Shown here: in pieces, positions 10,363-21,298 of the stretch | Position numbering within the stretch: position 1 is the first letter of the stretch | Layout: every line of letters starts with the position of its first letter | Assembly: GCA_963556695.1 (NCBI GenBank) | Contig: CAUWAG010000007.1 | Coordinates: 3,596,001-3,660,000 of the forward strand | Reading direction: 5' to 3' | From: Anthostomella pinea | Lineage: Eukaryota; Ascomycota; Sordariomycetes; Xylariales; Xylariaceae | DNA: 64,000 bases | The notes under the pieces: model-generated | Databases searched by the model: none | What the model saw: the letters and a program-made list of their open reading frames with translations, nothing else | What the model was told of the DNA's origin: nothing | Translations under genes and position numbers: made by a program

Positions 10363-11408
10363 ACATAAGGTGATCTGTTTGGGTGGGAGGATGGAGAGAA
10401 GTGCCACGGCGCGAGGATGGCGAGAAGCGTGTGTGAATCGACTTCGGGCGTGCTAGGTAGCGAAGAATGATACCTCCTCTATTGCAAGTCCTCAACTCTA
10501 TCCGGACGGATCACACCGGGTGACACCGTCGTAAATTTAGTTGGTAATTGTCTGAATACCTGCTCAGTGGCGTATCAACGAGTTGCGGAACATGGAAGTT
10601 TGGTTCGAGTTTCCTACGGCGGAGAACATCAAGTGGCTGTGGGTAACGAGCCCCGACGGAGAGCGACGACTGAACGCTACGGCGGAAGGTAACTGGGGGC
10701 CCGAGAGTCCCCAGGCGATTGACATGCCGTTCGCTGAAGTGGATGGCCAGGGGATAGTCCGGAAACGCAGAGAGGCCACATGTGACGACTTCTGGCAGCG
10801 CAACTTTCCCCGACCGAGAACGGGCTGTCCTGCTCCAGACGCGCTTTGATACCAACACTCTCAAGCTGTTTACCAGAGTATGCCGTGCGGCTTGTGGGGG
10901 GATCAACACTACCCAGAGAGCGAGCCGAATCGCATGAACCCAGAGGCAATGGCCTGCGAAGCAACCTCTACCGCCAGATTCTATCAAACCAACCATGCTG
11001 GTGTCGTTGTTCAGGATTATACGCATGGACAACCTTGGAGGCCTGGCATGAAACAACCGTCCGGGCGCTTGCAAGATCCGCTGCTTGAAAAAAGTTGGGG
11101 CACCTCTCGTGGTGTGATCTAGGATAACTCGCACATCAAGACAGAGGCGTGGACACTGACAACGCCACCGATTTCAACGAGGTAACAAGGTCACGATTCA
11201 GAACGTCGGTGTGTCACTTGTATGGGCAGGGGCATCAGCGGCAAATCGGTTTGTCTATTCCTCAACATGTCTACCTAGTACTCAGCGATCTACCCAAATT
11301 AATCTCCCAAACTGCAACCAGAAGACCTGCTCCGTGATAAGTACTCCATCATGATCGTCGCTCATATGCCCGCTGCCTTGACAACCGTATGTTCCCCCCC
11401 TATCGTCT
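10363..11408. other. Intergenic with one possible coding relic
   Basis: Apart from the frame at 10592-10849 listed separately, no gene is supported. A 207-codon frame on the minus strand overlaps that relic but has no recognisable features. Confidence 0.45.
10592..10849 (+). pseudogene. Possible exon or gene relic of unknown family
   Basis: The frame from the ATG at 10592 has protein-like composition (MEVWFEFPTAENIKWLWVTS, aromatic- and acid-rich). In-frame sequence extends upstream to a possible acceptor (GCTCAG at about 10567). No start exon or domain was found. It may be the last exon of an unrecognised gene, a relic, or chance. Confidence 0.22.
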
Positions 11409-11864
11409 CTATTCAGTCGCAAAGTCATCGCACGAGTTCATCCCGCCGTTGCCCAAGCCGATGAGAGGGTTGCACATGCACCTAATACGCTCGCCCGCCA
11501 CCGTATTATCGAGGTCAAGGCAAGCCGGCGTGTCGCTTTTGGTCTTGCCGAGGAACTTGCCCTCGCAATACCCGCCGTTCTCGCTCTTGCCGCTGAAGAA
11601 ATACCAACTCGTTCCGGCCTGGTAGACCGAGTGGGTCGTATCGTCCATCGTGATCTCGTGCAGATCGAACGTGTGGTGTCCGTAGTTGAGATCACCGGAG
11701 CTGGCCGCGGGGGTTGTTGTCAGTTTTTGCCTCTGCTTGTGGGTTCAGCCCTTGTGGCACACTTACCAGTCGTGGGTCGTATACTCGTTGGCCTTAGGAA
11801 AGTCAGCGGCCACCAAGCTGGCGCTGGTTCCAAGGGCGAGACCGATGAAGGTAGAGAACTGCAT
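11409..11864 (-). CDS. Small secreted cysteine-rich protein, candidate effector
   Basis: complement(join(11409..11700,11767..11864)), 129 aa. The signal peptide is MQFSTFIGLALGTSASLVAA. The 66-nt intron runs GTAAGT...CCAG and splits a cysteine codon (TG|C), giving HDCSGDLNYG. The mature part of about 109 residues has six cysteines (HDC, GYC, PAC, RC, MC, NSC), enough for three disulfides, with aromatic segments SWYFFSGKSENGGYC and RCMCNPLIGLG. No known domain recognised. Size, cysteine content and signal peptide fit small secreted proteins often deployed by fungi against hosts or competitors; this role is inferred only. Confidence 0.72.
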
Positions 11865-12860
11865 ATTGACAGATGGGTTGTGGTATTGCTGGCTGTGCGG
11901 AGAGCGGGAGAAAAAAGTCTAAAGGCTTCGTAGCGAGCGGTCTGAGGTTGATGGGAGTGATGGTGTAACTTGAGTGCTGATGAGTGAACCTCTGAATCGG
12001 CAAACAGTTGGCTTTATATACAAGACTTGTCCTCAGGTAATTTGCGATGTAAAAGCTCTTCAGGTAGCGCACTCTGTAGAACACGATTTTGATGGGAACA
12101 AGATATCGACCAAGGTAACGTTACTGTGTAGACCCTCGCTACTCAAATCAGGTAGCTCAATGAGAGCCGCGGCTTAGTCGCAATACAACGTGTAGGCCGT
12201 CGAATGAGCAATGGACACCGATTTCCGCACCAGTCAGTGCTGTCGGCTGAAATATTAGATTGATGGGCTGGCGTAGGGCTGGCTGTGCTCAGCTGAGACA
12301 CCGCGCCCTTGACTCAGCTGACGGACTTTGCAACGTACGACTATAGCGGAAACTAAGCGCAAAATGGTTATTCGCCGTTGCGGCTGAAAACGTGTAAGCC
12401 TGCATCTCTTCATGTTGAGGCCTCGTGTATGCTTCTCCGGCCCACAACCTGGGACGACGAGGCCTTACGCAGCCACAAACGCCTTATATCTCATTTAACA
12501 CCATCGTACGACATCAGTTTAAGCGCTTCGTAAGACAACACTCCGCCCCAGGTGTCTGTCACATACTAACTTGACGCCGACGATGGTCTAGGCCAAGCCG
12601 TGGAAACGTCGAAGCTGGCTGTCGGGCTTTGAAGTCGCAAGAAGATGGGTCTACGTACTGATTGTCTTGGTAGAAGCGCTTGGCCTATTAGACACTACGC
12701 ACGCTTGTCACCAACGGGGCACATGAAGGGGAAGAAGGTAGTGTCTTCTCGCATATGGCTCAAAGGATCACACTCGATTATTGCTCTAAAGGTTCTCTAT
12801 CACCGCGGGTAACTTAAAGGACCGCGGTGTTGAATCCTCGCACCCTTAGACAGTTCACCA
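11865..12860. other. Intergenic, no gene seen
   Basis: Upstream region of the small secreted protein gene. Neither strand shows a supported frame. Confidence 0.55.
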
Positions 12861-13388
12861 TCATCCTGTGATCCGTGTTACGTGAACTGAAAACATCCAC
12901 CACTCGGCCATCTTGCCAATCAATATCATCAGTGTGATAGTTCTACTGATTATCCTCACGTTCCAGTAAGGTATGTTAATGTAACACATACAGGTCACAG
13001 TTCGAAGGCAGAACAGCAGGGATAGTAGAAATCGAACTGTGGCCGGGAGTGGTTGCACCATATTGGTGCTGATAGTGTGCAATGTGGTGTTCAGACGTCT
13101 TATGATGCCAATCGAGGATGCGGATTGTAAAGGGGCCCGGAAATGTAGGACGATTGCATCTTCGCTACCAGGCTGGGGCCTTTCAAGCTGATCCATGTAA
13201 GTCTCTTGCTCTTCGTCGTCAAGCTCTTTAATTTTGCGGAGTATGTCATCGCGGCTTGCAGCTCCCGGTCGTCCTTCGGTGGCTACAATGATACATGCCA
13301 GTCGCATAGCAGTCTTGTGCAGTTGCCTCAATACCTTGTCCTCCTCCGTAGGTTCTTGCGCAGCGGAGTGCCGCTCATGGTGTTGCAT
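12861..13388 (-). CDS. Hypothetical protein, uncertain model
   Basis: 175-codon frame from the ATG at 13388. The first 75 or so residues look genuinely coding: polar, helix-forming and acidic (DDILRKIKELDDEEQETYMDQLE). The rest becomes hydrophobic and AT-rich and resembles read-through into non-coding DNA. Either an intron is missed or the gene is truncated. No family recognised. Confidence 0.33.
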   Translation of the reverse strand: MQHHERHSAAQEPTEEDKVLRQLHKTAMRLACIIVATEGRPGAASRDDILRKIKELDDEEQETYMDQLERPQPGSEDAIVLHFRAPLQSASSIGIIRRLNTTLHTISTNMVQPLPATVRFLLSLLFCLRTVTCMCYINIPYWNVRIISRTITLMILIGKMAEWWMFSVHVTRITG

Positions 13389-14285
13389 GAGCCTGTTCGT
13401 GTTGTGCTCTGCCGGTTTTATATCCTCCGTGATAAGGTTTGCTTAGTGTAAGCAAACCCGCCCCGTCCTGCAGGAAAGTGTCGACCGCCATGTAGACGGC
13501 CGCGTTTCGCACGTACTCCGGCTCCGCGGGACGGAGATCGACTCATGATTGACATTTCAACCTGAGGGAGAGCAGACGGCGACTGTTCATCGACGCGGCG
13601 GCGACGATAGCCGTCGCTCCGCATCGGGTGCACCAAGGCAGGACGACTTGTTGACGAGTTGTGTGTCGGCCCGTCGAAGCCGGGGCCCTAAATTCGGGGC
13701 CCTAAAGGAAGCTGGCTTGAGTGTAATGTTGATTTGCAAGCGAGCAAAATATTTTCGAGGAACGATATATATGTCACTCGTAAGGCTACGAACAGTAAGA
13801 ACCATGCTACTCGGCTACCACCACGTTCAACATCATCGTATCCTATACACCGTGGGGGTAAGGATGCTGCCAACCACACTGAGATATAAAAAGCAATGGC
13901 GTTTAGCCAAGCTGGAAATAGCTTAATATGGTCTGTGGAGGTTGAGAAAGCAGCACATGTGTTCCGATGTGTTCGATAGGGCTGATGGTTCCTTGTAACT
14001 AAATAGGTTATGACACAGATCCACGGAGTCATAATGACCATCACGCTATCGGGGTCAATAGCAAATATTAACTTTCGAAGACAATCCATGTCATGTCAAA
14101 CTCCCTATTCTCAGGCCCGCAGCCCCTTCCCGACACAGCGTACACAATGCTCTTAGTGTGGCCATGTGGAATTACCGGGAACAAACTTGAATCCACATTG
14201 AGCTGCCTAGCTACCTAAAAAGATTGGATGGAGTGGTACTGACTAACTAATCTCAACTTTACTCTATGAGGCTGTCACACTGCTA
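13389..14285. other. Intergenic, no gene seen
   Basis: Contains a 133-codon hydrophobic frame (13688-14089, minus) that looks like chance in AT-rich DNA. Nothing else supported. Confidence 0.5.
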
Positions 14286-15260
14286 TCAACGAGTCTCGAC
14301 CGTACCCAACTCCCCAAGACCACCCAACGCTTCGCACGCCTCATCCCATGCCTTGTTCCCATCATAAAGTTGACTCATCAAGTAAGCCCACGTCATCCTC
14401 TGCACCGCGGCCAGTCGCTCTGGGCTCTCCTCGTCCGCCGACTCTTTAGCATCCCAGCCACTGATGCCCCCAAGACAATGCTTCCCACTCTTCAGCATAA
14501 ACAGGGCTTTGGGACCTGGCGCAAGTCTGTACGAATCTGCATGCCAATCCATGCCACGCACCGTCAAATGCGGGCCCACATCTTCGTCTCCGCAGACGAC
14601 AAGCGCGGGAGTGGTCATGGTGCTGAAGTCGGGGCCGTAGAAGGGGACCAACTGCGAGCGTCCGAACTCTGAAAGATCGGACCCGCCGTTGCCCGGGCCC
14701 GCAAGAATTACGCCGGCTTTGATGCGTTTCTCGTGCGTCTGTACACTTGACCCGTCGCGCGGGTCGGTGTTCTTCATACCCAACAGCATACTGGCCGTCA
14801 GCGCACCCAACGAGTGTCCCGCCACAGCGATTCGACTTCGGTCGAGCCGTCCCTTGAGGGCCGGAACGGCAGCTTCGATGGTATCCAGCTCATCGAGGAT
14901 TCGAACCATGTCCTGAGCGCGCGACTGCCAGAGTAGTTCCTGGCCGGTGGGGCTCTGGAGACTGAGGGACTTGGAGCTGAGATGGGTGGGCTGGATGACT
15001 GCGAAGCCGTGTCCGGCCCAGAAGCTGGACAAGGGGGCATAGCCTTCGAGGGACGAGAGGTAGTTGCTTCTACCGTGACCGTGCGAGAGGAGGATAATGG
15101 GCAGTGCGTCTCCGGTCGAGGGGACAGACACCCGCAACTCCAGGTCGACTTTGCGGTCTGCGAAGGGGAGGACGACTGGGCTGAAGGACATGACTGGACG
15201 AGGGGCGCTGATGGGGATTTTGGCGGCAGCGCCTATAAGTGCATGTTCGCGGAGATGCAT
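14286..15260 (-). CDS. Alpha/beta hydrolase, chlorophyllase/PAF-acetylhydrolase-like
   Basis: Intronless, 324 aa from the ATG at 15260 (MHLREHALIG). The in-frame GTG upstream is not used. Oxyanion region ILLSHGHGRSNYLSSLEGYA near residue 56; nucleophile elbow GHSLGA at about 148-153 (Ser150); acidic residue in VVCGDEDVG; late histidine in SGKHCLGG. The full Ser-Asp-His triad is thus plausible. The spacing and the HGHGRSNY-type oxyanion motif match cytosolic chlorophyllase/PAF-AH-like esterases rather than lipases or epoxide hydrolases. No signal peptide. Substrate unknown. Confidence 0.82.
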   Translation of the reverse strand: MHLREHALIGAAAKIPISAPRPVMSFSPVVLPFADRKVDLELRVSVPSTGDALPIILLSHGHGRSNYLSSLEGYAPLSSFWAGHGFAVIQPTHLSSKSLSLQSPTGQELLWQSRAQDMVRILDELDTIEAAVPALKGRLDRSRIAVAGHSLGALTASMLLGMKNTDPRDGSSVQTHEKRIKAGVILAGPGNGGSDLSEFGRSQLVPFYGPDFSTMTTPALVVCGDEDVGPHLTVRGMDWHADSYRLAPGPKALFMLKSGKHCLGGISGWDAKESADEESPERLAAVQRMTWAYLMSQLYDGNKAWDEACEALGGLGELGTVETR

Positions 15261-16061
15261 CGTGTCCGTGTTTGCCACACGCGGGATTGAAGCTAAGTGA
15301 TAGTCGAGGGAATAGTAGCTGTGTCGATGGCGGTTGTGCTGTTTACGGAGAGAATACCATAGCTTTATAACATTTTCTTGTCTCGGGGAGGACGGGCAGG
15401 CAACATATTGGAATCAGCCATCGTATGGAAGTCTGGACCTTCACATTCTGAGGCCCCTCCTGGGATATTACCAGTGCCATGGAATTAGGAAAAGCAGTCG
15501 GACTTCTGGAAGGTGAGCTGAAGAAAGCGACTAGAGAGAAGTTTATGAAAGACAACCGTGCATTGGCAGGAGTAGGCGACCCACAGCGGGATTAAGAATT
15601 GTCGCCGGATTTTGGAAAATTCAGAACGGAAATAAGCCCAGTCTTGAACACTGCCAGGCCCGCTCTCAGAATTTGGTAAACTCGTATCTCCTGTCGTGTT
15701 AGTGAATAGCTTGATCATTGATGGCTTGTAGTCCGATGTTCTAGTTGTCTTGATAGTTGGGCTTGAGGGCTCGGATGGGGCTCAGGTCAAGTTATTCCGC
15801 AGTCACATTGTTCCGCGCTTGTTTCATTGATACTGTCGAGCCACACCAAGTCACATACAGTCCATGTGCTAGATAGGAGAAAACCCTCATACCGCATATA
15901 TACTAAGATAGCGCATGTTTTCCCGGCGCCCGATTTTTTTTAGTAGGGAAAGATACCAGATAGCGTATAAATTAGATATTGCATATATTGAATTAGAAAA
16001 ATTTGCTATTAAAGGTAAGATTTGTTAGTAAAATTAAAGTTTTCTTTATTAAATAACGTTA
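15261..16061. other. Intergenic, grading into AT-rich transposon island
   Basis: Gene-free. Base composition drops sharply to AT after about 15880, where the repeat island starts. Confidence 0.55.
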
Positions 16062-16104
16062 ACGTAGGTCACAAGCGAGCGGGACACACAAGCGAGCGGG
16101 ACAC
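16062..16104 (+). repeat. Left TIR of the pogo-type element
   Basis: Begins ACGTAGGTCACAAGCGAG and matches the reverse complement of 23783-23825 with one mismatch. Internally duplicated 17-bp unit. Confidence 0.92.
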
Positions 16105-17605
16105 TTTTACCAACCTCCCAACTGCTATGTCAAATAACTTAATCACAACGCATTCAATTCAATTCAATCAATGGGATTTCTCTTCTTCAGAGGTTTCTAT
16201 CTCTATTGTACAAGTTCGCGCATTATGGCTAGTGTTGCCGCAAACGCCACACTGTCACTCACGCGCTGCCGCCCTCCTTAAACGATGACTACCTTCACCA
16301 ATTTCCTGTCTTACCTGCTCACCACTATCTTTTGTAGCCTGAAGACCTATTGCATTTTTAACAGAAAATATTCCTCCTTTTATTAAATATTTGTTTTTTG
16401 TTTTCTAGCATTTATTTAATAAGTATCGGATCATCAGAGTCAGAACATGGGGGTGATGATCGGTCTAGTGCGTTGCGTTTTATCTATGGGTCTGGGGGAC
16501 CAATCTAGTACTAAATACACACCAAAATACAAATTTGTACCCATCCATTGATCCTCCAGCCAAAGATCCCTTGTCTATCACCAATGAAAGCCACCTTTCC
16601 TGGTGCTTCCATCCCTTTATTCTGCCAAGGTGCCTGCCTGACCCCTTGTCAGCTGGCAGCCTGCCTGACTGCCACCATACTGCTACCACAATCCTCACAA
16701 TAAGTGATTAGCCTCCTCTAGCTCGTGGACCCGGAATCAACCAAGGCGACCTTGTGCATAAGACCATATGTAGCCTTTGAAAACAAGCTCAACGCATCAA
16801 TTATTGATGTAGGTGAGCTTCCTTAGTGGTTTCTGACTCGATTTCGAATACAAACTGATTGGTTTACTGCTTCGTTAATGGTGGTGGGCGTCTTGGAAGT
16901 CCAAGTAATGGGTGGCAGATTGGGGTCTGGTGACGGTGTTCGTACGACAGCAACAGCATCCAGCTTTGAAATGACACTTTCTGGATCAAAAGGAACAAGC
17001 CCAGTGGTACTGAAACCTGCTCAGATGTTTCTTGGCGTCATAGCAGGCTTGTGTGCTTTACAAAACGCTGTGAGGAAGTCTTCCTTTGAAACATGGGTTA
17101 TATGACGCCGGATAAGATCCTCAATCATGCGACCATAAGCTCGTTTGAACGGGTTAAAATAACTGATATCTAAAGGCTGGAGCCTATGCAACAAGTGGGC
17201 AGGCATGCAAAGAGTAATGATATCATTATTCTGACAATAATTCTCAAAGACCTGAGAATGGTGGCTTTTATGACTATCTAAGACGAGAAGGCGTGTACCA
17301 GCAGTCATACGCAGTCTGGTATACTTGTCGAAATGCTGAATCTATTTCAAACCGATCTCATTTGTAGTCTATCTGTTGTCAGACACGGCCACCTTCTGTT
17401 TGTTTGTTTGTTTGTTTGTTTTGTTTTGTATTTAACGTGGGGGTAGCTCCTCAGTAGTGCAAACCACGCCTCCCAGAGCCTCTGCATCGCAGGGTTGTGG
17501 AGGTCTCAAGATAATAAGTACAGTCAGTCCCGCTCACGGGCCCATCCCCGTTGTTGCGGCGGTATGACCTTGGGGTCATCCATCTGGTCCTTCAAGGAAG
17601 GCTAT

Positions 17606-20600
17606 CTATCGGGGGCAGATTGTTGAAAAGAACTTGCTCTTCTCCACGAATTTTGCCCATTCTGTGCTCCTCTCCCCTAAGTATTGTAAACAAGCTGCCC
17701 TAGGCGAATGCCTAGGCAGTAGCCGATTTTTCCCCAGCCTCTTACAAAAGAAAATGTGTTGTGGTGTTTTCTTCTCACCACAGCTGCAGTGATCATTTGA
17801 ATCTGTGTGCCCAAAGCGTTCATGGTATCTGGCAAAGTCGCCATGTCCAGATCTGGCCGCTAGAAGTCTGTGTAAAGTACTCCTCTTAAAAGATATAAGG
17901 TCTCTTTCAGTTACTGCATGTGAGTATACTTCTTGATACCTAGATTCTGATTGGTCTTTCCACCATTGGTTGAACTCTTTCTTGCCCTGTCTTTTGAGAT
18001 CTCTCTTGACCCAAGAGATTGTAGGAAGATTTGTTGTGTCTGTTTCCAGCATGGCACCCTCTTTTGCTAGTGTGTCGGCAGCTTCGTTGCCATCAATATC
18101 TCTGTGTCCAGGAATCCATTTGACGGTCACTCCAGGAGTGTGTGCTGTGGCAAGTTCTTGAAATCGTAGAAAAATGTTTTGTGATGTCTCGGGTGGAGTC
18201 CCATTGAGCCCATCTACCACTGACGTGTTGTCCAGGCAGACATATAGCTGTTTTCCGTGTCCAATTGCCCTGGCTGCTGCAAGACCTTGGAGAGCACCAT
18301 GGACTTCAGCATCTACTACTTCTGCTTGTAGAAGTCTGCCCCTTCCCCGGTATACTTCTTGTGTAGTGCCGCCTTTCCTGATGGTATAACCCCATCCAGT
18401 GCGGATTGTGCCTTGGTCATCCAACTGTGATCCATCTGAGTAGATGACAAGGTCAGTGTTCACGTTTCTCTCTTGTAACCATTGCTTGAAGAGCTCTGTT
18501 TCTTTGTCTTTGTCTTTGCGGATTGGGCGCTTCCTCCATGATGGCCTGGTAAGTATTGGTCTCTGGAAGTCAGGGACTAGCTGGAAGCTTCTTTGTAGCC
18601 TTGTTGGATCCTTGCGAGCTTGTATTTGGAGCCTGCCAACCAGAGGGTGTCTCTGATCTATTCGTCCTAGTCGGAGGCCGTGACGTCGTCTTATTGACTC
18701 TGCAAGAACTCCTGCTGGGGGAATCTGCGATTCAAAGTGTAAGATATGTCCAGGGTGTGTTTTCCAGACTGGCAAGATAGCCCTGATCGCCGTTCGTAGT
18801 ACGGCATCTATTGTTCCAAGAAGCCCCTTAATGCGACATGCTGATGTCTCACCTAAGCTCCCAGTTTTCTCGATTCCTGGGTACCAGGCCTCCAGGCCAT
18901 GTGTGAGAATAGGAATAACACAAGCTTTCACAGCCCTCTTGGTTGACTTTACTGGAAGTCCTTTGACTGTGTTGCATAGTCCTCGAAGGTGATTTGCTAC
19001 CCTACTAGCTTTCTTGGCCCAGTGAGAAACATGGTCTTTGAAGTTTAGTTTCCTATCCAGAAGGACACCTAGCCATCGCATGGAATGCTTAGCTGTTTTG
19101 TTCATTGTTCCGTGGCAAACTGGGGGATTGTCTGAGTTCTTTTTCCGTGAGAAGTGCATGATCTCGGTTTTGTCGGGATCAAATTCAATAGCATTGTTAT
19201 GTCCCCATTGGTTGAGCAAATGAAGGTTTTCAGAAGCCTCTGCAGCTGTTTCTTTAAGGTTCTTTCCAATGCAGAGTGTTGCTAGATCATCTGCATATCC
19301 AAAGCGTCTTCTTTTCATGCCAAGTCGGGCACAGATTGGCTCTGTATACAGCATGTAGAGGATTGGAGAGACTGGTGAGCCTTGTGGGAGCCCACAAGTG
19401 AGAGCTTTTATATCGGTCACAGTACCTTCAAACCGAACTCTTGCGGACCGCTCGGACATGAACGACTGGACCCATCTTATGAGAAAGCCTGGCCAGCCCT
19501 GTTCTCTCATGCGAACCACCAGCCGTCCCATTAGGGCAGCATCAAAGGCCCCTTTCACATCTGATGTGACTACCGTTGCAACGAGGCCTTGGTCAAGGGC
19601 CTGCTCAATATCGTGTATGAGTGCAGCTACCAGGTCAGTGGCAGAGCGCTTTGGTAGAGCTCCAAAATGTTGTGGGGCTAGAATTCCAAGTTTGACAACA
19701 AACCAGGTAATTCTTTTCGCAATGAGTCGTTCTAGGCCCTTGCCAAGACATGACAGTAGCGATATTGGTCTGTAGGCCCTGGGATTGGAGTAGTCTTTCT
19801 TTCCTGGTTTTGGGATCATCACCACCTCAGCTACTTTGAATGGTTTAGGGTGGTGTCCAATCAGTAGGCAGGTCTGGAAAAGGGCTCTGATATGTTCACC
19901 AATGACTGGCCAGCAAGCTTTCAGAATCCGTACTGTGAGGGTATCTACTCCCGGGGAGTTGCTCTTGGTTCCTAAAGTGCACCCTTCAGCCTCTTCCAGT
20001 CCGACGTGGTATTCAAGGGGGATGTGTGGCTTGGGTTGTATGATCTGAGCGGACCAGGGGTCGATGATATCGTTGTCTGAGGTACTTCGTTCAAGCGTGG
20101 CTGAGCGTAATGCATTTGCCTTGCTCTCTTGTGACTCGAATATTTGGTCTCCTATGATGATTGGAGGGGAACGCATTCCTGCTGATAACTTGTGCCAAGA
20201 GACGATTCTGTATAGGTCCTTTGGCTCAGTTGCTGAATTGATTAGAGTCTGCCAGTACTCTCTCCTAGCTTTCCGAACCACGCCGCGAAATTCCCGTCGG
20301 GCTGAATTCCGTCCTTCTTGGCTTGTAGTCTGTTTGGAAAGGGCCCTGTATGTCTGAACAGCTGCTTTGCAGTCATCATTCCACCAAGCAGTGGGCCTAG
20401 ATTGACGGGGCCTCTTGCCCACTGTCCTGATACAGCCTTGGATCATGTTGATCAGGCTTTGTGTAAAGGTGTCCACCTGGCCAGGGGATACACCCAGCCG
20501 GGGGAGTTCATGAATCCTGGTTTGGACATTATCTGCCAGCTCCTGTAGTTTATCGTCCGGTACTATCCAATGATTGGCCTTGGGTACTCGGTCCAGATCT

Positions 20601-21298
20601 CCCTGGATTGGAATGACTATTCGTAATGTCTCATGATCTGAGGTGCACTGAAGTGCATCATTGACTGAGGCTTCAGCCATGGGGACATCAGAGAACACCA
20701 GATCTAGTACATTTCCGTCATCATGTGTCGGGACATCTGGTTCAGAAATCAGATCCAGTCCGTGGTCTGCCATAGTTTGTGCAAGTATAGTACCACCATG
20801 ATATCCTGGATTGCTTGAGTCCCAGGATGTGTCGCCAGCATTGAAATCTCCAGCTATAACGCAGCCAAAAGGTGGAGTCCATACTTCCAGAATGTCATCC
20901 ACTTCCTGTGGGTTGTCACATGGCCGGTAGACACTGGCAAATGTAATGCCTTGTACCTTGACCCAGGTGATGTCTCGTGTAGCATAGGGCCGAAGTTGAT
21001 CCGCTTGAAGGTATTTTCTCACATAGATGAGAGATCTGGGCCGTGTACTGTCGCTGTCCCAGGAATCCACTGGGGAGTATATATCGTAATTGGGGTGTGT
21101 CTTTACTCCCATTCTCCTGCCTGGTGGTATGCCAACCCAGGGCTCTTGCATCAGAATGATGTCTGCTTGTTCTCCTTTATAGTCAGCCAGGTTGATGGCT
21201 AACTCTGTAGGGCCTGCACTCTTTTGTCCCCCTGCTGTATTCACAGAATGGATGACTAGATGCCCGTGTCGATGTGTTTCGTTTGATGTACCTAACAT
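17606..21298 (-). CDS. LINE ORF2: APE endonuclease, reverse transcriptase, RNase H
   Basis: 1230 aa, uninterrupted. APE-type endonuclease in the first 230 residues: MQEPW (Glu52), GDFNAGDTSWD at about 150-160, and SDHETL at 220-225. Reverse transcriptase at about 490-760: PKPGKKD, AYRPISLLSCLGK, SDVKGAFD, GLPQGSPVSP and the catalytic FGYADD ending at 670. RNase H near 930-1060: YSDGS, AEVHGAL, DNTSVVDG and GHRDIDGNEAAD with all acidic residues. The C-terminus has a cysteine/histidine cluster, CSCGEKKTPQHIFFC. The endonuclease nicks the target and the RT primes from it. All catalytic residues are present, so this copy may be active. Confidence 0.93.
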   Translation of the reverse strand: MLGTSNETHRHGHLVIHSVNTAGGQKSAGPTELAINLADYKGEQADIILMQEPWVGIPPGRRMGVKTHPNYDIYSPVDSWDSDSTRPRSLIYVRKYLQADQLRPYATRDITWVKVQGITFASVYRPCDNPQEVDDILEVWTPPFGCVIAGDFNAGDTSWDSSNPGYHGGTILAQTMADHGLDLISEPDVPTHDDGNVLDLVFSDVPMAEASVNDALQCTSDHETLRIVIPIQGDLDRVPKANHWIVPDDKLQELADNVQTRIHELPRLGVSPGQVDTFTQSLINMIQGCIRTVGKRPRQSRPTAWWNDDCKAAVQTYRALSKQTTSQEGRNSARREFRGVVRKARREYWQTLINSATEPKDLYRIVSWHKLSAGMRSPPIIIGDQIFESQESKANALRSATLERSTSDNDIIDPWSAQIIQPKPHIPLEYHVGLEEAEGCTLGTKSNSPGVDTLTVRILKACWPVIGEHIRALFQTCLLIGHHPKPFKVAEVVMIPKPGKKDYSNPRAYRPISLLSCLGKGLERLIAKRITWFVVKLGILAPQHFGALPKRSATDLVAALIHDIEQALDQGLVATVVTSDVKGAFDAALMGRLVVRMREQGWPGFLIRWVQSFMSERSARVRFEGTVTDIKALTCGLPQGSPVSPILYMLYTEPICARLGMKRRRFGYADDLATLCIGKNLKETAAEASENLHLLNQWGHNNAIEFDPDKTEIMHFSRKKNSDNPPVCHGTMNKTAKHSMRWLGVLLDRKLNFKDHVSHWAKKASRVANHLRGLCNTVKGLPVKSTKRAVKACVIPILTHGLEAWYPGIEKTGSLGETSACRIKGLLGTIDAVLRTAIRAILPVWKTHPGHILHFESQIPPAGVLAESIRRRHGLRLGRIDQRHPLVGRLQIQARKDPTRLQRSFQLVPDFQRPILTRPSWRKRPIRKDKDKETELFKQWLQERNVNTDLVIYSDGSQLDDQGTIRTGWGYTIRKGGTTQEVYRGRGRLLQAEVVDAEVHGALQGLAAARAIGHGKQLYVCLDNTSVVDGLNGTPPETSQNIFLRFQELATAHTPGVTVKWIPGHRDIDGNEAADTLAKEGAMLETDTTNLPTISWVKRDLKRQGKKEFNQWWKDQSESRYQEVYSHAVTERDLISFKRSTLHRLLAARSGHGDFARYHERFGHTDSNDHCSCGEKKTPQHIFFCKRLGKNRLLPRHSPRAACLQYLGERSTEWAKFVEKSKFFSTICPR

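Noticed and set aside
10511..11134. 207-codon ORF on the minus strand
   Set aside because: No domain, signal or splice support, and it overlaps more protein-like sequence on the plus strand.
13688..14089. 133-codon hydrophobic ORF resembling a membrane protein
   Set aside because: Hydrophobicity follows from AT-rich codons; no conserved motif or neighbouring exons.
16430..16735. Possible extra insertion inside the pogo transposase C-terminal region
   Set aside because: The protein pattern is lost here, but no repeat ends or target duplications could be defined, and total element length is already normal.
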